Assembly (NCBI RefSeq): GCF_019059575.1
Contig: NW_024882310.1
Location: 1 to 64,000 of the forward strand
DNA: 64,000 nt
DNA from: Amphibalanus amphitrite
Lineage: Eukaryota > Arthropoda > Thecostraca > Balanomorpha > Balanidae
Reading direction: 5' to 3'
Both the position numbers and the translations under genes were made by a program. Shown here piece after piece: positions 11,348-22,916 of the stretch. A model generated the notes under the pieces. It had not been told where the DNA came from. It searched no databases and saw only the letters and a list, made by a program, of their open reading frames with translations. Position 1 is the first letter of the stretch, and every line of letters starts with the position of its first letter.

Positions 11348-11878
11348 TCACTGAGCTAGTACCGGTCGCATTCTCGAGCGAAGTTTGATATGACGATTCG
11401 GCTCTGCACCGATTCGGAGCCCGGAGGACGTCGCTGTCGTACCTGATATCGTATTTTCAGCCTCGTTGACAGAGTCAGCAGGACTTGGGTGTGCAGCACC
11501 TACGCTAATATCAGCGTGCTCCTGCAGCTCCTGTGCTGTGCTACCACTGGCATCAGCAGGTTTGTCCCGACCTGCTGATCGTTGTCTCCTTCTAGCTATG
11601 GCTCGTGTCCCTTTCACGTCTATTGCTCCAATTACCTGCTGTCTTTTTCCTCTATGGTCCCGTAAAAAATTCCATTCAGCGGGAGGCACCTTGCCTTTTT
11701 TTCTGGCACATGCAGTGAGCTTGTATTTTGTATTGGCATGGGCTAAGACGGGCTCGTGCAGCCGCCTGGAAGGTCGGGCATGTGACGGCGAGAAGGGCAC
11801 GGGACGGCTGCCGGCTGCCTTGTGTGACGAGGAGTGATGAAAACAGCGAGCACACTGGGAGAAAATCTCCTCCCGCAA
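11348..11878 (-). CDS. 176-aa ORF in the right arm of element D, function unknown
   Basis: The intact open frame begins MREEIFSQCARCFHHSSSH. It continues with a Lys/Arg-rich part (ACARKKGKVPPAEWNFLRD, KGTRAIARRRQRSAGR) and ends in an acidic, Ala/Ser-rich tail. The basic half could bind DNA. I recognise no family. It sits almost wholly in the inverted arm, and the same frame is broken in the other arm. It may be the N-terminal exon of the element's own protein rather than a host gene. Confidence 0.35.
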   Translation of the reverse strand: MREEIFSQCARCFHHSSSHKAAGSRPVPFSPSHARPSRRLHEPVLAHANTKYKLTACARKKGKVPPAEWNFLRDHRGKRQQVIGAIDVKGTRAIARRRQRSAGRDKPADASGSTAQELQEHADISVGAAHPSPADSVNEAENTISGTTATSSGLRIGAEPNRHIKLRSRMRPVLAQ

Positions 11879-12541
11879 ACACCTTTTATCGATGGATAAA
11901 TGCTTTATAAGAATTTTACAAATGAGGAAAATTTTAAATTTCTTAATGGTCTACTCGTTAAGGGGCATTTATATACTTGTACCAACCCCAGGAGGATTGC
12001 TAGCATTTGGCTCCTCAGCGAAGCCACTAGGTTGGTATTATTGACTGTTTACTATAGCAACAATGCAAGCTTACTACGTATAATTAGTTGTACTTTAAAA
12101 ATTCCCATAAATGCATGATTATGCTTCCATTTAGTCGTAATGTAACAATAAATCACCAATCTGGCCCGGAAAACGTTTCCCAGCATACTTAACAGAAGTT
12201 GCCGCACCACCTGGTGTTAGATACAACCCGCCGGCCCGCCCCACTATGGGAGACTGCAACGCCTGAAACGTGAGTGCAGACCTTTGCTCAACAGCAAAGC
12301 GCCCATGTAGACACTTTTCCAATCGCACTAAAAATTTGCATGTGGTGTTCTAAAGGTATGAGGCCACTTTTCCACTTGTTGAAGGCTGCACTTTCCAAAA
12401 ATCGATTTTTTCGAACCACCCTAGTATAAATCTACAAGAGATTCAACCAAATTGAACCGGCCAGCGAGACCAGCCAGCGGACTGATAGTCTGGCGTTTTT
12501 CGTGTGTGCGAGATGTGTGTTTGAGTGCATGATTATGCTAC

Positions 12542-12592
12542 GTTAGGTTATGTTTTTAGGTTAGGTAGGTTAGGTTAGGCTAGGTTAGAGTG
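12542..12592 (+). repeat. Short TTAGG-like array
   Basis: Several TTAGG and near-TTAGG units (TTAGGTTAGGTAGGTTAGG) lie in about 50 bp. TTAGG is the usual arthropod telomere unit. This is a short degenerate interstitial tract and could also be chance. Confidence 0.45.
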
Positions 12593-12986
12593 AGTCGGAG
12601 TGTGAATGTGGTATATCCAGTGGGAGGTACCCCTCCGTGCAGTGGCCGGGACTGTGATGTGAAGTGTCGTTTCTTCTGTTTCAAGTAAACGTATTTAAAG
12701 GGGGGTCCCAACCGGGTTGAGAGAAAGCCTCGGGCAGCCAACCTGAGAAAATTAAATCATCCTCTTTGAATGCCCGATAGCCCAATGACCCATCACCGTA
12801 CAGTGTAGCAGCCTATATGCCCCAGTGACTGACCAGCCTCGCAAACAAACAAACAAATAAATCTCTTGCAGCCACGCCCCGCTACAATCCCTGTCCGATA
12901 CCGCTATCTCGCAGTCCGTGTATCGGTCCACTTCCCACCGAGAGGCGCTCTCGCGGTGTCGGGTACTGCCGGGGGTGACCGGGGAG

Positions 12987-13030
12987 CCCGGCGGAGCACC
13001 CGGCGGAACACCCGGCGGAGCACCCGGCAC
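12987..13030 (+). repeat. 12-bp minisatellite CCCGGCGGAGCA
   Basis: Three and a half copies of a 12-bp unit, in GC-rich sequence that gives a long but unconvincing Gly/Pro-rich frame. Confidence 0.75.
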
Positions 13031-15079
13031 TGCCGACGGTCGAAGATCGGATCTTATCGACGGGCCGCCATCGAGAGCCCTCCACAGAGGCCGGGGAGAC
13101 AAGGTCGCTTGGTGCGGACTGCAGGGGGATGCGGCACGAGCGCCTGGTCTGCGTCACTCCCCGTCACCCCCCGGGTCATTTGGCCAGCCGTGTCGACCGG
13201 GTCATAGAAAACACCCAGAAGGTGTGTTAGATGCCTGCCGCTCAATGTCAACTGCAGATGGAGTAAAACTGCAAAGTCGGCAAATTCTGTCGGAGCATGC
13301 GGGCGGCATGATCGTTGAACTGGTGGCACATTGAACTTGAACTGCCTTAAGTACCTACTGCTGCCTCAAGTCTCGTTTCATAACTAAACTTATCATTCCT
13401 TTCTGATGTAAGAGGCTGTGTATCCATATGATGTATTCTCAAAATTACCAAGTCGTTGGACCATCCAGAGGCCCTCCAATAAGGATCCCCAATTGACAGT
13501 TCCTTTATTTTTACATTTAAAATAATTTGTAGACTTTCAAGACATTTCACAAGTGATAGATGTCGATTTAGGTTACGTAACATGAGTTTTCAGCACAGAT
13601 GCTTTCAAATTGATTCACTAATTTAATAAAGCACCTCGTCAGTGAGTCAGACATTGCAATAATTGACCCATGACCTGGTCCGTTGATAAGCGTCTTTGTT
13701 CGGTACGCGCCAACCTTGGAGGTGATGTGACCGAGAGCCTTCTCTGCCCTGTGACAGCGCCAAACGTGTCTGCGGGCAATCAAGTGTTGCCACTAAACAT
13801 GCGGACTTCGATCCCTCTGGGTCACACGATATCGGCTTTGTTGCGGACACACTTGAAGGGTCGTCGTCGCCGGCGGCTCGGGCTCGAATCTGAGTCACTG
13901 TCGGTGTCTGGGTTCGGTGTCCTAGCTGTCCCAGGCACGTGACACGGTGCCTATGGATGAGGGCTGGAGGGACAGCCATAGCTTGATTCGTGGCTGCGGA
14001 GACGTCACAGACAGCCGTAGCTGGAGAAGTCGCAGTCATCTCTGAGTCAAATTATAGCGACAAACACCAGCATTTTTTTTTTTAATTTAAATTATTGTTT
14101 AAAAAGTGTCTTACCTGGATGCTTGTGCTCCACTTTTGACTTCAGGCCCACTCTTGGCAGATATTTCCTGGCCAGTAATAAGCAACATTTTCATAAGCAG
14201 CACGTCACATTTTCCATTTAGCAAAAAAAAGCTTTGTTTAGGTTACATTTACCATTTCCATTTCCTATTTAGGTTTTAAAACAAAGTGATCAGCGTGAAA
14301 GCGTCTGAGATGTGCATAATTATTCAGCGGAGGAGCGATTTGCCAAAGAAACACCGACCGCAAGCATGATATGGAACAGACTAGAAACCAATCGTAATGC
14401 TTTTGCTACAGGACGAATAGTCAGACCCTGTCATCTGTCCCCACACAGTGCCCGCCTCTGTAGCCGCCAGCTGTTTTACACAGTGTGTGCTGCCATATTT
14501 GACCTATACGAGCCTTAAAGTCCAGCGTCGTAGTGATCGCCAGCGTGTGAAATACGCAGAAATGGCAAACGTGTTATTGTGGAGGGAACACATCTGGACA
14601 GTGAGCAGAGACTCGGCGTGGGATTTCCGCGCAGTGGAATTGTATACAAACGCATTCACTAAACGAAGAAGCGATATCAACGCTCGCTATTTACGTTTAG
14701 TGACGACAGAATGTCAAAAGAATGAAGGTCACAGCATTCTTCGTATGTTACTAAGTCACAGGGCTACGAAAACCTGAAACTTGTCGAAAACAACGTTTTT
14801 ATCCATCTGCATCTGTTAGGCTCGAACACCAACTGACGCTATTTCAAGTGTCATATGCACGTGTGTGTACAGTCAGAGATGGTCTATTCACAATTGGGCA
14901 CAACAAATCAACAAATATTCTGTTGATTCAAATATTCTGGTCAACAAATATTTTTGGGCTTCTCCCATTTCTAATGTGTTTTTCGATGCCTTTAGCATAT
15001 TCACGACAAATGTCATCAACGCACGCCGTGCGCCGCCGTTTTTGGGCACACCTGTTCATACATCTTTCCTATATACGTT

Positions 15080-17005
15080 GTGAGAATTTTAGATCCTGGT
15101 CCTTCAAGGTCAGATTACCATGTCACATCAAGTGACCTTATCTCAGAGAAAAAAGTTCCAATGCTCACTATAGCTACACCGAGCTAAAGATAGCTTTGAA
15201 ACTTTCAGCGATGGATGAGAGTAACAGTATGTATAAAATGTTTATCTCGGAATTTTGATACCTGATGGGTTAAGGGCATGTCAATTTTGCGACCTCTCAA
15301 TTATTAGTCTACGGGAGAAAATGGAAATGCGCCTCTTTTGGACCAACGTCGTTCTAAACACTTTCGAACATCGGTTTATAGTTAAACATGACGCAATGAA
15401 TCGGGAAATTGCACCCGTTACCCCCTGTCCATGCCCTTAAGGTCATCTCAGGCCATGCAAGGTCCCCAGCAGTTTTTGTTTTGACAATGACTTTTGAAAG
15501 ACATGCTAGAGCAGTAAAAACACCAGTTAGATGTGTTCACCTCAACGATACGGTTCGACTAAAATGCAACATGACCTTTTCCGGCCAGGTCGTGACCTCG
15601 TCTTGGTATCAAATTCTCGAAATGACCTTTAACCCTCGCCGGACCTATTGGTTTTCTACATACGCGCCGGCCGAGGGGGGGGGGGCGGGTACGACCCCCC
15701 CTCGCCGTTTCGCCCCTGGTGGAGCTAGCGCGTCGCGGAAAAAACGAGCGTGTGCGCCGTTACGAGACGCAGAGATTGGTACCCGATTTTAAGGTCCTAG
15801 GTCAACCGGTGACCTCTGAGGTCAGGTCAAGTGCCCCAGGGCACGGTTCAGTTTTTGTGAATAACTTCGCAAAAAACGGCCGCAGAGCCGCGATTTTGGC
15901 GGCATCGTGTTCGCCTCGCTCAGGCGCGTCGAATGATATACTTTTTGTTTGGGCCAGGTCAACTTGGGGTGTTGACCTCAGGTCAAGGTCAGGTCAGCAC
16001 CCCCAGGTCACGAAGTAGGTCGAAAGAGGTCATGTCGCATATCATTCGATTCGGCAGGTCTTCCTGAGTCCATTGGCGGGTTTCTCGACTCGCTATCTCA
16101 ATTTGATCGGAAGTTATTGACGAAAAACTAATATGACATTGATGACGTCATAAATGACGTCACGCAAGGTCAACATTGCAAAAGTGACGCATCTAACCTT
16201 GCAAGGAGTGCATCGAATCACGATTCTGTGTGCTTGAGATAGTTGGAGATCGTTCCCGGCGCCAGAATAGCAGTTTTCATTTTTCCCCATTGACTTATAA
16301 TGGTGAGGTCACGAAAATGACCTGACCTCACATGACCTTTAGGAAAAATCCGAGATATACAAGTTGTGAGACTCATAATGGATACTAGATCCTGCAAGTT
16401 TCATTTCCCTGTGACATCTCCTCTGGCAGTGAGGGCATTGCGAAGTTGCGACATCTGAAGACCGTGCAGAGGTTCACTTATGACGTCATAGGTCAGTGAC
16501 CTGACCTGACCCAAAAATGCGGTTGGTGTCAAAAGATGCGGCTTGGATCAAAGGTCAGGTATGCCAAGTTTCAGCTCTCTATCGCCAGCGTGTTTGGAGC
16601 TATCGCGAAAAAACCCTATGGGGGGCGGCACCCGCCCCGCCCCCCCCCCCCTCGGCCGGCGAGGGTTAAAGGTCAAATAATAGTTCCTTCGGCGCGTCTC
16701 GACGAGAGGAACACTGATGGCAAAAGTAATGTCGTGACTCTCTTGAGACAAAAGTTATTACAGGGGAGGACAAAATACAAAAAGAGCGTTAGAGGGGCTA
16801 TCGAATGCGCTTTTCCGCGGAGCTGTCGCTGTTGAGTTCCCCGACCTCTCACGACCTGACCTTTGAACTGGCCTAAAAATGGCTGAAGCATTTCCTTCAT
16901 TATTTTTTACGCTCTTTCGAATGCCCATTACCGCGTGTCGCTAAGTCACCCAGGAGCATAGTTAGACGGGGGGGGGGTTGAAAACGCCCCCCAACACGAC
17001 ACGGA
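15080..17005. mobile_element. Outer degenerate TTAA-family copy interrupted by element F
   Basis: Positions 15240-15330 match the interior of element Q (51530-51615): TCTCGGAATTTTGATA, then GCGACCTC, then a G-run. Positions 16905-17000 match the right ends of B and Q, with a GAATGCCC...TACCGC context and then a G-run/C-run hairpin at 16967-16992. Together these mark an older family member split by element F. Its outer TIRs are not recognisable, so the limits are approximate. Confidence 0.5.
15629..16669. mobile_element. TTAA-flanked piggyBac-like element F
   Basis: TTAA (15629) plus CCCTCGCCGG at the left and the complement CCGGCGAGGG plus TTAA (16666-16669) at the right. Both ends have a G-run and C-run hairpin just inside (15676-15705 and 16616-16650). 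The interior is rich in AGGTCA/TGACCT half-sites (15790-16020, 16305-16340 and 16480-16560). Part of the left terminal motif is repeated at about 15667. Non-coding. Confidence 0.75.
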
Positions 17006-17097
17006 AAACTTAAGACTACCAGCACGGCGCGGATTTTAACCCGCGCAGTGAAAAAAAAGAAACTTAGACTTCGTCGGATTTCAGCTGACCGTTCACT

Positions 17098-17700
17098 TGC
17101 AGGGGCGGCGGATTCGGGGGGGCAGGGGAAGCAGCTGCCCCCTGGCAAATTCGTGGGGGGGGGGCAAAAGTATATTTTTGCCCCCCCCCCCATAATTTGT
17201 GACAAAGCTTAGACAAGAAACCATATACCTGATTATGCTGTTCGATCATCTGAAGATGTAACCAGATGCCCATATACTTTATCATATACGTTGCCTTTCT
17301 TAAATGGCAAGCGTTCGCGTTCAATTGAAGTTTTCCTCTCTTCAACCTAGTTTTGGAGGCATTATAAGCGTCAACGTGACGCAGCAGCAACCCAGGCCTT
17401 CAGTGACCGCTTTGCAGGGGCGACGGATACGGGGTGGCAGAGGAGGCATCGTCCCCTAAGAAACTTTTGGAGGAGGGGCAAACGCATATTCTTGCCCCTC
17501 CATAATTTGTGCCCTAAACATGAGGAAAATTTCCATAACCTGATATTGCAGCTATGCGCTCCTACAGTTTGTCCAACAGTGCCTTTCGAATATGTGTAAA
17601 TGCTAACCATTTCCGCTTTATATCATTTTTTGTCTTTTCAGATTCGATTTAGAGATATTTTAAGTGTGCAAGAGACGCAACTCATACCTTCAGTGGTCGT
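17098..17700. repeat. Diverged tandem duplication, period about 310 bp
   Basis: The unit starting TGCAGGGGCGGCGGATTCGG at 17098 recurs, diverged, from about 17412. Both copies carry GGGGCAAA...TTTTTGCCCC and CCATAATTTGTG, then a shared 3' half ending in a CTTCAGTG-containing stretch. The first copy has expanded G and C runs. No coding potential. Confidence 0.6.
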
Positions 17701-18136
17701 TTGCCGCTATTTTGTACCTACATAAATGCCAAATCGCAAGCGAGCGGAGACGGAAGGGCTAACCATTCGCTTGCGGGTAGTTAGGACTAATGAGCGCTCA
17801 TAATAAGCCACTCCCCTGTTTTTTTTTCGAGCGCAACAGTTTCCAGCGCATAAAATGGTAAACGCCGAGGTCGTACACATTGACCACATTGACCAATGCA
17901 CGGTATGGTATGACACCCAAAGGCCAGTCAGCAGAGATCTGCTTTGGGCATTCGGAGGCTTGTGTGGGGCCAGTGTAAAAACTGGATGTTCACAGTTCAG
18001 TGTCCGCTTTATTTCAATTTCACTATTAAAAAAGTAAAAATTAATGTTGGAAACTTTTGAGGGTTAGGGCACTGATCATTAGTGGGCCCCCCTCTGTCTA
18101 AAGGCTGGCTATAGAATAAGGTGCATCAAACACGAA

Positions 18137-18289
18137 CAGTAGCGGCGGAACACCTTCAATTAAGGGGGGGGGGGGCACTGCCGACTTTTGGTCCCATTCT
18201 TTCCATGCAACTCCCATATCGCTAACGTTAAAATGCCAAAATCAAAGGGGGCACGGTGCCCCGGTGTCCTCCCCGTTCCGCCGCCTATG
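18137..18289. mobile_element. hAT-like MITE H, copy 1
   Basis: The 153-bp element begins CAGTAGCGGCGGAAC and ends with the complement of CATAGGCGGCGGAAC. It is flanked by perfect 8-bp duplications AACACGAA (18129-18136 and 18290-18297). A second copy of the same sequence lies at 58585-58749. It holds a long G-run and a GGGCACGGTGCCCC palindrome. Non-coding. Confidence 0.85.
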
Positions 18290-18472
18290 AACACGAAAGC
18301 AAAATCTAAGGCATTTTGGAAAAATGAGCATGCCCCGCAGCGTCCGATAACTACCACCTTCCAGTGGGTCAAGCCAACGGGGCCCAAGTCTATAATGGCA
18401 CTTAACGATAGCACTAACCTTGTCTCACTTTTCGTTGAAGTCTGTTCCGCCAATGGTTTCGGCCACAGACTG

Positions 18473-20014
18473 CACTGAGAAAAATCCTGACTCCGCATGA
18501 CACCCCCAGGGGGAGTTCACCAAAACGACACCCCAAAACTCCCAGGTGGTACTCCTCATTACACCCCCTCCAAAACTCTCCATTACACCCCAAAACTTCC
18601 CTCGAGAAACTCTCTGTAACTCTCCCTACCGTTTTAGAAACTCTTCATTACTCTCCCTTACCCTATCAAAACAAACAACATACTCCCTGAAACTCCCTTC
18701 CATTACTCTCAATGACTCTCCTACTGCCTCATAATTACTCCCGATTACTCCATTCCATTATTCCCCAAAACTCCGTTTACAGCTTCATGGTATACTTCTT
18801 GTTACTCCCCATCAAACCCACCCAAACTTCCCATCACTCCACTCCAGCCCCCCCCCCCCCCGAAAATAAATATTGGACGAATAGCGTAACCACCCAAAGC
18901 TCGTGTACCGAAGTACAGATAAAAAATATATTTCAAGAAATGTGTATTCATAGTCCGGGGCGGTGGGAGGCTTAAAAAAAACTAACAAACGCTTTCGACA
19001 TCCCGCCGCGGCACGCTCTCCGGGGATCTCACTCCATATGCTTCACGGTCGCGAGTTTTGATGTTAAGAATCCAAAAGGCGGCCTACCACAGCGGGAATG
19101 CTTGGTCTGGTGGTGCCGCTACCCTACCACCTCCTGGGCCTCGACGAATACTGCGTCTTCTTCGTCCGGCTCTCCTTTCACGATGGTGGGATGGATATTT
19201 TGATGGCCTCCGTTGGCTTCCGACGTGTCTTGCGGGATTGCAGGCTCTCCAGCTCATCCCCTGCAAAATGTTAATGACCATGAAATTATAGGTACACTTA
19301 ACATTGCGTGGGAGGAATGGAGGAGAAAGAAAAAAGAGAAGGAGGGAAATAATGAAGGAGAAAGGGACGGATGAAGGAAGGAAGGAAGGAAAACAGGAAG
19401 AAAGAAAGGGAGAGAGAGGGGAGGGAAAGAGGGAGTGAGGAAGGAAGCGAGGAAAGATGGAAGGAAGAAATCCATCAAGAACATGGGGTTACCATATTTT
19501 CTCATCACAGCATTACCTATAACACTTTGCACTATAAAAGCATGATGAGAAATACAGCTAAGCTTACCTTTAAATCCAAAGTAAGGTCCAATTATCCGTC
19601 ACTGTATAGGTCAGGTCCGTCTAAGTCAACACGCTCTTCACTAGCACCTCGCCCGCCGCCCCGCACAACGTGCTGTGTACTAAGCGCAAAAGATGGCGGT
19701 CACCGCGGCAGCCTCGCGACGTATGCTAAAACCCCTTCGTAACTCCCCTTTTACTCCTGTCGGAACGTTCGGGAAAGGTTTTTCGGGAGTAATGTAGAGT
19801 TGCGTCACAGAGTTATGGGGTGTCACACATGGAGTCATTTCGCCATCCATTAAGAACTCTTGAAAACTCTTTCGCAAAATGAGGAAGGCTCGAAGTTACC
19901 CTAGAACACACTCGATAACTCTGCTGGAAAGGGAGTTATCAATGGTTTTAAGGAGTTTTCAGGGGAGCATTTTCAAGAGTTTTGACCCATATGGAGTCAA
20001 TTTTTTTCTCAGTG
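18473..20014. mobile_element. CACTGA-ended element K1
   Basis: The left end CACTGAGAAAAAT (18473) and the right end, its complement (closing at 20014), both continue into TGACTCC-like sequence. The interior is full of AACTCCC/ACTCTCC and ACACCCC words, plus a purine-rich GGAA-type tract at about 19310-19468. CACTG termini occur in CACTA/Chapaev-type elements, but I found no target duplication and no transposase. The class is tentative. Confidence 0.5.
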
Positions 20015-20051
20015 TGGCTGCACTGAGGTCGTTTGTTATGTGCAACTGTAA

Positions 20052-20215
20052 TTAAAGCCACCTGAGGCGCCCTGACACCAGGCTGAAGCTGGGTTGGAAA
20101 TGCTTCGTCTTTGCAGATATCACTGGCCGCTGATTCTCGAGTGCCTGAACCGGTAGATGTCGTGGCAAGATTCGGTGTGATAATTTGAACCTTTTACCGC
20201 AGTCAGCGCACCCTA
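20052..20215 (-). pseudogene. C2H2 zinc-finger fossil
   Basis: The minus strand reads CADCGKRFKLSHRILPRH, followed in a shifted frame by an ICKDEAFPTQL-like stretch. These look like two decayed zinc-finger units with linker. Histidines and frame are lost, so it cannot be functional. It lies between elements K1 and K2. Confidence 0.35.
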
Positions 20216-20423
20216 AAGCCCTAATAAAGAAACGCCCCACCCAGAGCTTCTGGATTCTCGTTCCAGGCCACCGTACCTTCACCCCAGCCCGCCGCCGCGC
20301 TCCCTCACCTCAGCTCTCCGTTCCCAGCTTGACGAGCGTTTGGGCCTTATTAAGCCTTGCTGTAGGCTTCCTGTATAAACCCATCGAGATAGCCCGTCTC
20401 GGTGAGCTTATGTTGGCGAACCA

Positions 20424-21417
20424 CACTGAAAGAAAAAATGACACCCTGTACGGGGTATTGACGGTCATGTCAAAAATAACACCCGAGTGGGGTGTTTTGA
20501 GGGGAGTCGCTGAGCTATTATAAATGGGGTGTTTGGCGTACACCCCAGGAGGGTTTCGACGCATAGTGGGGAGTCGCAGCCGCAAAAGGGGGGTCAGCGC
20601 CGGCCCACATGGGGTTCCGTTAGACTGCAGGTGACACCCCTCAAATATCAGCCGAGCACCCCTTTTTGGTCCCTAAGCACCCGACAGGGTGTCAAACTCC
20701 CAAATTAGGGTGTAAAATATAGCAGCTCAACTCCCCTATTTTTCTGATATAACTCCCCATATTGTTCCTGACCCCCACGCGGGGAACCGCGCGCCTTCAG
20801 CGGGGAATCTCTCAGAGAAGTTTCACTCCCCTATACTTCCGAAAAACTCCCGGCGAGGATTAAATGTCCTTCGGAACGAGAATCTCAGACTATATTTATA
20901 ACCGGGTGAGGAGTTACTCTTTCCGTTCGCGGCCTTGCGGCGCCCTGTAGTGTGCACGACCAACGTATGACACGGTAATCAGTCTAGATATCATCATGAT
21001 ATAGTTGGCCACTCTACGCTATGCACGCTTTTGCCTTAGCTCCAAACATGCACCAGCCATTCGTGAAAAACAGGTCCCGATTTTACCAACTTTAGTTTGC
21101 GCCATCTATCGGTAGGATTTGAAGCTGAAAACACGGGGTGTCACTCCAGGATAATGACACCCCAGAGGGGTTTCAACGGGGGTGTCTCAGCGACACTCCA
21201 ATTTTTTGGCCTGCAATTTTTGGGGAGTTCGCTAGCCGAACCTCTCCCAAGGGGGTCATGTACATTTTTGCGGCGTCAAAAGGTAATGGGGCTCCCGTGT
21301 CGGGTGTCACAACACCCATGACATCCTAAAATCATGAAAACGGAGCCTAATTTAGGAGTATTTTGGAGTATGTGGTGTCAGATTGTAAGAAATGGGGTTC
21401 CCCGATTTTTTTCAGTG
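20424..21417. mobile_element. CACTGA-ended element K2
   Basis: The left end CACTGAAAGAAAAAATGACA and the right end (complement of CACTGAAAAAAATCGGGG) bracket 994 bp. The interior is rich in GACACCC and GGGGTGT words in both orientations. It is related in ends and composition to K1, which lies 409 bp away. No coding sequence. Confidence 0.5.
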
Positions 21418-21753
21418 CACTGCCATTGGGGAGGGTTTCTGGCGGATCGCTGTCCCAATAGGTTTAGATGCGACCGACTGTCTCTGAATGTTTGAGCAGT
21501 CTCCTCCCGCTGTGAGCAAGTTTCAGTTGATATCTGTCTCAGAAATACTTTTTAAAGGAAGGTTAAACGGAAATCGAACGTAAAATGAACAGAGGATATG
21601 CAGTAACGAGTTACCTCATTGAAGAATAGCGCTCGCCTACTTCAAAAGGGTTGGCACCGTTCTTCAACATCTGATATGCGATCGGGTTATAGCACAATTT
21701 TTCCCATTGGAGCTTTTTTTCTAATACAGCAATAAGAAAAGCGTTTCATCGTC

Positions 21754-22040
21754 CACTGGCGGATCCAGGGAGCGGGCATTTAAAGCAAATATTTACTCCC
21801 CCTCTCCCTGGCCCCTGCATCGCCCGAAATGGACAAAACGTACCTACCTCAACCTTATGTTTCCTAATTATAACACTTTTCTTTGATCAGGATTTCTGTG
21901 ATCAGGATTTTCTTTGCTTTATACTGTTCAGCAGTAGGTATGTAAGGAATCGAAATCCGAGGAGTTTTTGGATTTTGGACACTTTTTTTGGGGGGTATGT
22001 CCCCTACAGCGTCGAAAACTTCTTCCTGGATCCGCCTATG
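21754..22040. mobile_element. hAT-like MITE S
   Basis: CACTGGCGGATCCAGG at 21754 and the complement of CATAGGCGGATCCAGG ending at 22040. Flanking 8-mers TCATCGTC and ACATCATC agree at 6 of 8. The TIR type CANTGGCGG is shared with MITE H and element J. Confidence 0.65.
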
Positions 22041-22916
22041 ACATCATCTCGACTGGGATCTTGCCCCCCCACGCCAAAATCGAATCCGCCGCCACTGTTC
22101 ACTTGTGCATTTCGTATATACGCGCTAATAGAATCCACATTTCATAAATATCACAAAAAGTAGGTGTACCTACATAGGTAATCGGCGAAGTCATTGTTAT
22201 GCTTTGTCATAGACCTCGCTTTGCTAATGAAATCGCTGAACCATTACAGTGTTCGGTTTGCAGTACTAGGAGTTAGGACACTATCAGGCCACGTTTCGGC
22301 ATCTATGGCAGTCGCTCCACCTGATTCGACAGTCGACACTTCTAAGTAATACCCTGCGATGTCCAACCGGCTGGGTCATGCTCCCCCTTACGAAATTTCC
22401 GTAAGAGTAAGCCGCATAATGCACATTAGCTGAAACTAGCAGCTGTTCATTCAGCTGCTGGTGTTAGTACCCAGCCATTCAGTCAGTATCGGTGGAAGGG
22501 GAGACCCCGCGGGTCCCCTGTCCACCACCCCAGAATTAGCCGCTCCCCAACCGACCAGGGTACGGAGGGGTGACTCCAGTGACCGACAAACAGTAGGGGT
22601 GCTGCGGAGCTGCCCCTCTCCGGTCCAGTCCGCACCCGATGACGGTCACAGGGGAGGGAGGTTTGTCCCAGTCAGCGGGTACCTACTGAGGGGTGTGCGG
22701 AGCGAGCAAAGCAGAGCGGTAGAGGGAACACGAGTCGACGGGAATCCCAGCGGGCACTGCAGCTGGCCAGAGCTCGTAAGAATTAGGTACATATGTACGA
22801 CAAGGTGGCATTGAAAGAACATTAAACATGGCATGTAAGTGCTAAATGCTAGGCTACTCTGATCCGCATTCTGCAGAGAGGAACACGTCAGGTAGGAGGC
22901 CTTTTCCTGGAGGTTT
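22041..22916. repeat. Spacer with a local duplication related to the palindrome arms
   Basis: The stretch GGAGGTTTGTCCCAGTCAGC with the following TACTGA...GTGTGCGGAGCGAGC (about 22656-22708) recurs at about 22909-22973. No gene is recognised. Confidence 0.5.

Larger units (their letters stand above)
7851..12422. mobile_element. Large element D with about 1-kb terminal inverted arms
   Basis: The arms 7851-8889 and 11380-12422 are reverse complements with only scattered differences and small indels. Outer ends read AGGGTGGTTCGAAAAAATCG. Flanking 8-mers TGTATAAT (7843-7850) and AGTATAAA (12423-12430) agree at 6 of 8 positions, so an aged 8-bp target duplication is plausible. The 2.5-kb centre holds a hAT-like MITE (9078-9381), a transposase-like fragment (9679-9969, minus) and a mariner remnant (10042-11204). 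It may be one old transposon with very long TIRs, or two copies of a shorter element in opposite orientation. Confidence 0.75.
12423..15080. other. Spacer with decayed ORF fragments
   Basis: No host gene is recognised. A minus-strand open stretch (13568-13783, containing KVGAYRTKTLINGPGHGS) followed by another in a shifted frame (13347-13583) looks like a decayed repeat protein. A plus-strand stretch at 14448-14777 has no recognised domain. An AAAC-type tract at 12843-12860 follows sequence that resembles a retroelement 3' end, but this is weak. Confidence 0.35.

Noticed and set aside
12752..13334. Gly/Pro-rich frames possibly collagen-like
   Set aside because: They span a 12-bp minisatellite, with no splice context and no Gly-X-Y regularity beyond the repeat.
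14448..14777. 109-aa frame as a gene
   Set aside because: No recognisable domain, no splice sites that extend it, and transposon-rich surroundings.
15270..15440. Possible 171-bp MITE with TTAAGGGCATG inverted ends
   Set aside because: The left end falls inside sequence homologous to the interior of element Q (51530-51615), so it is more likely part of the outer degenerate TTAA element than a separate insertion.
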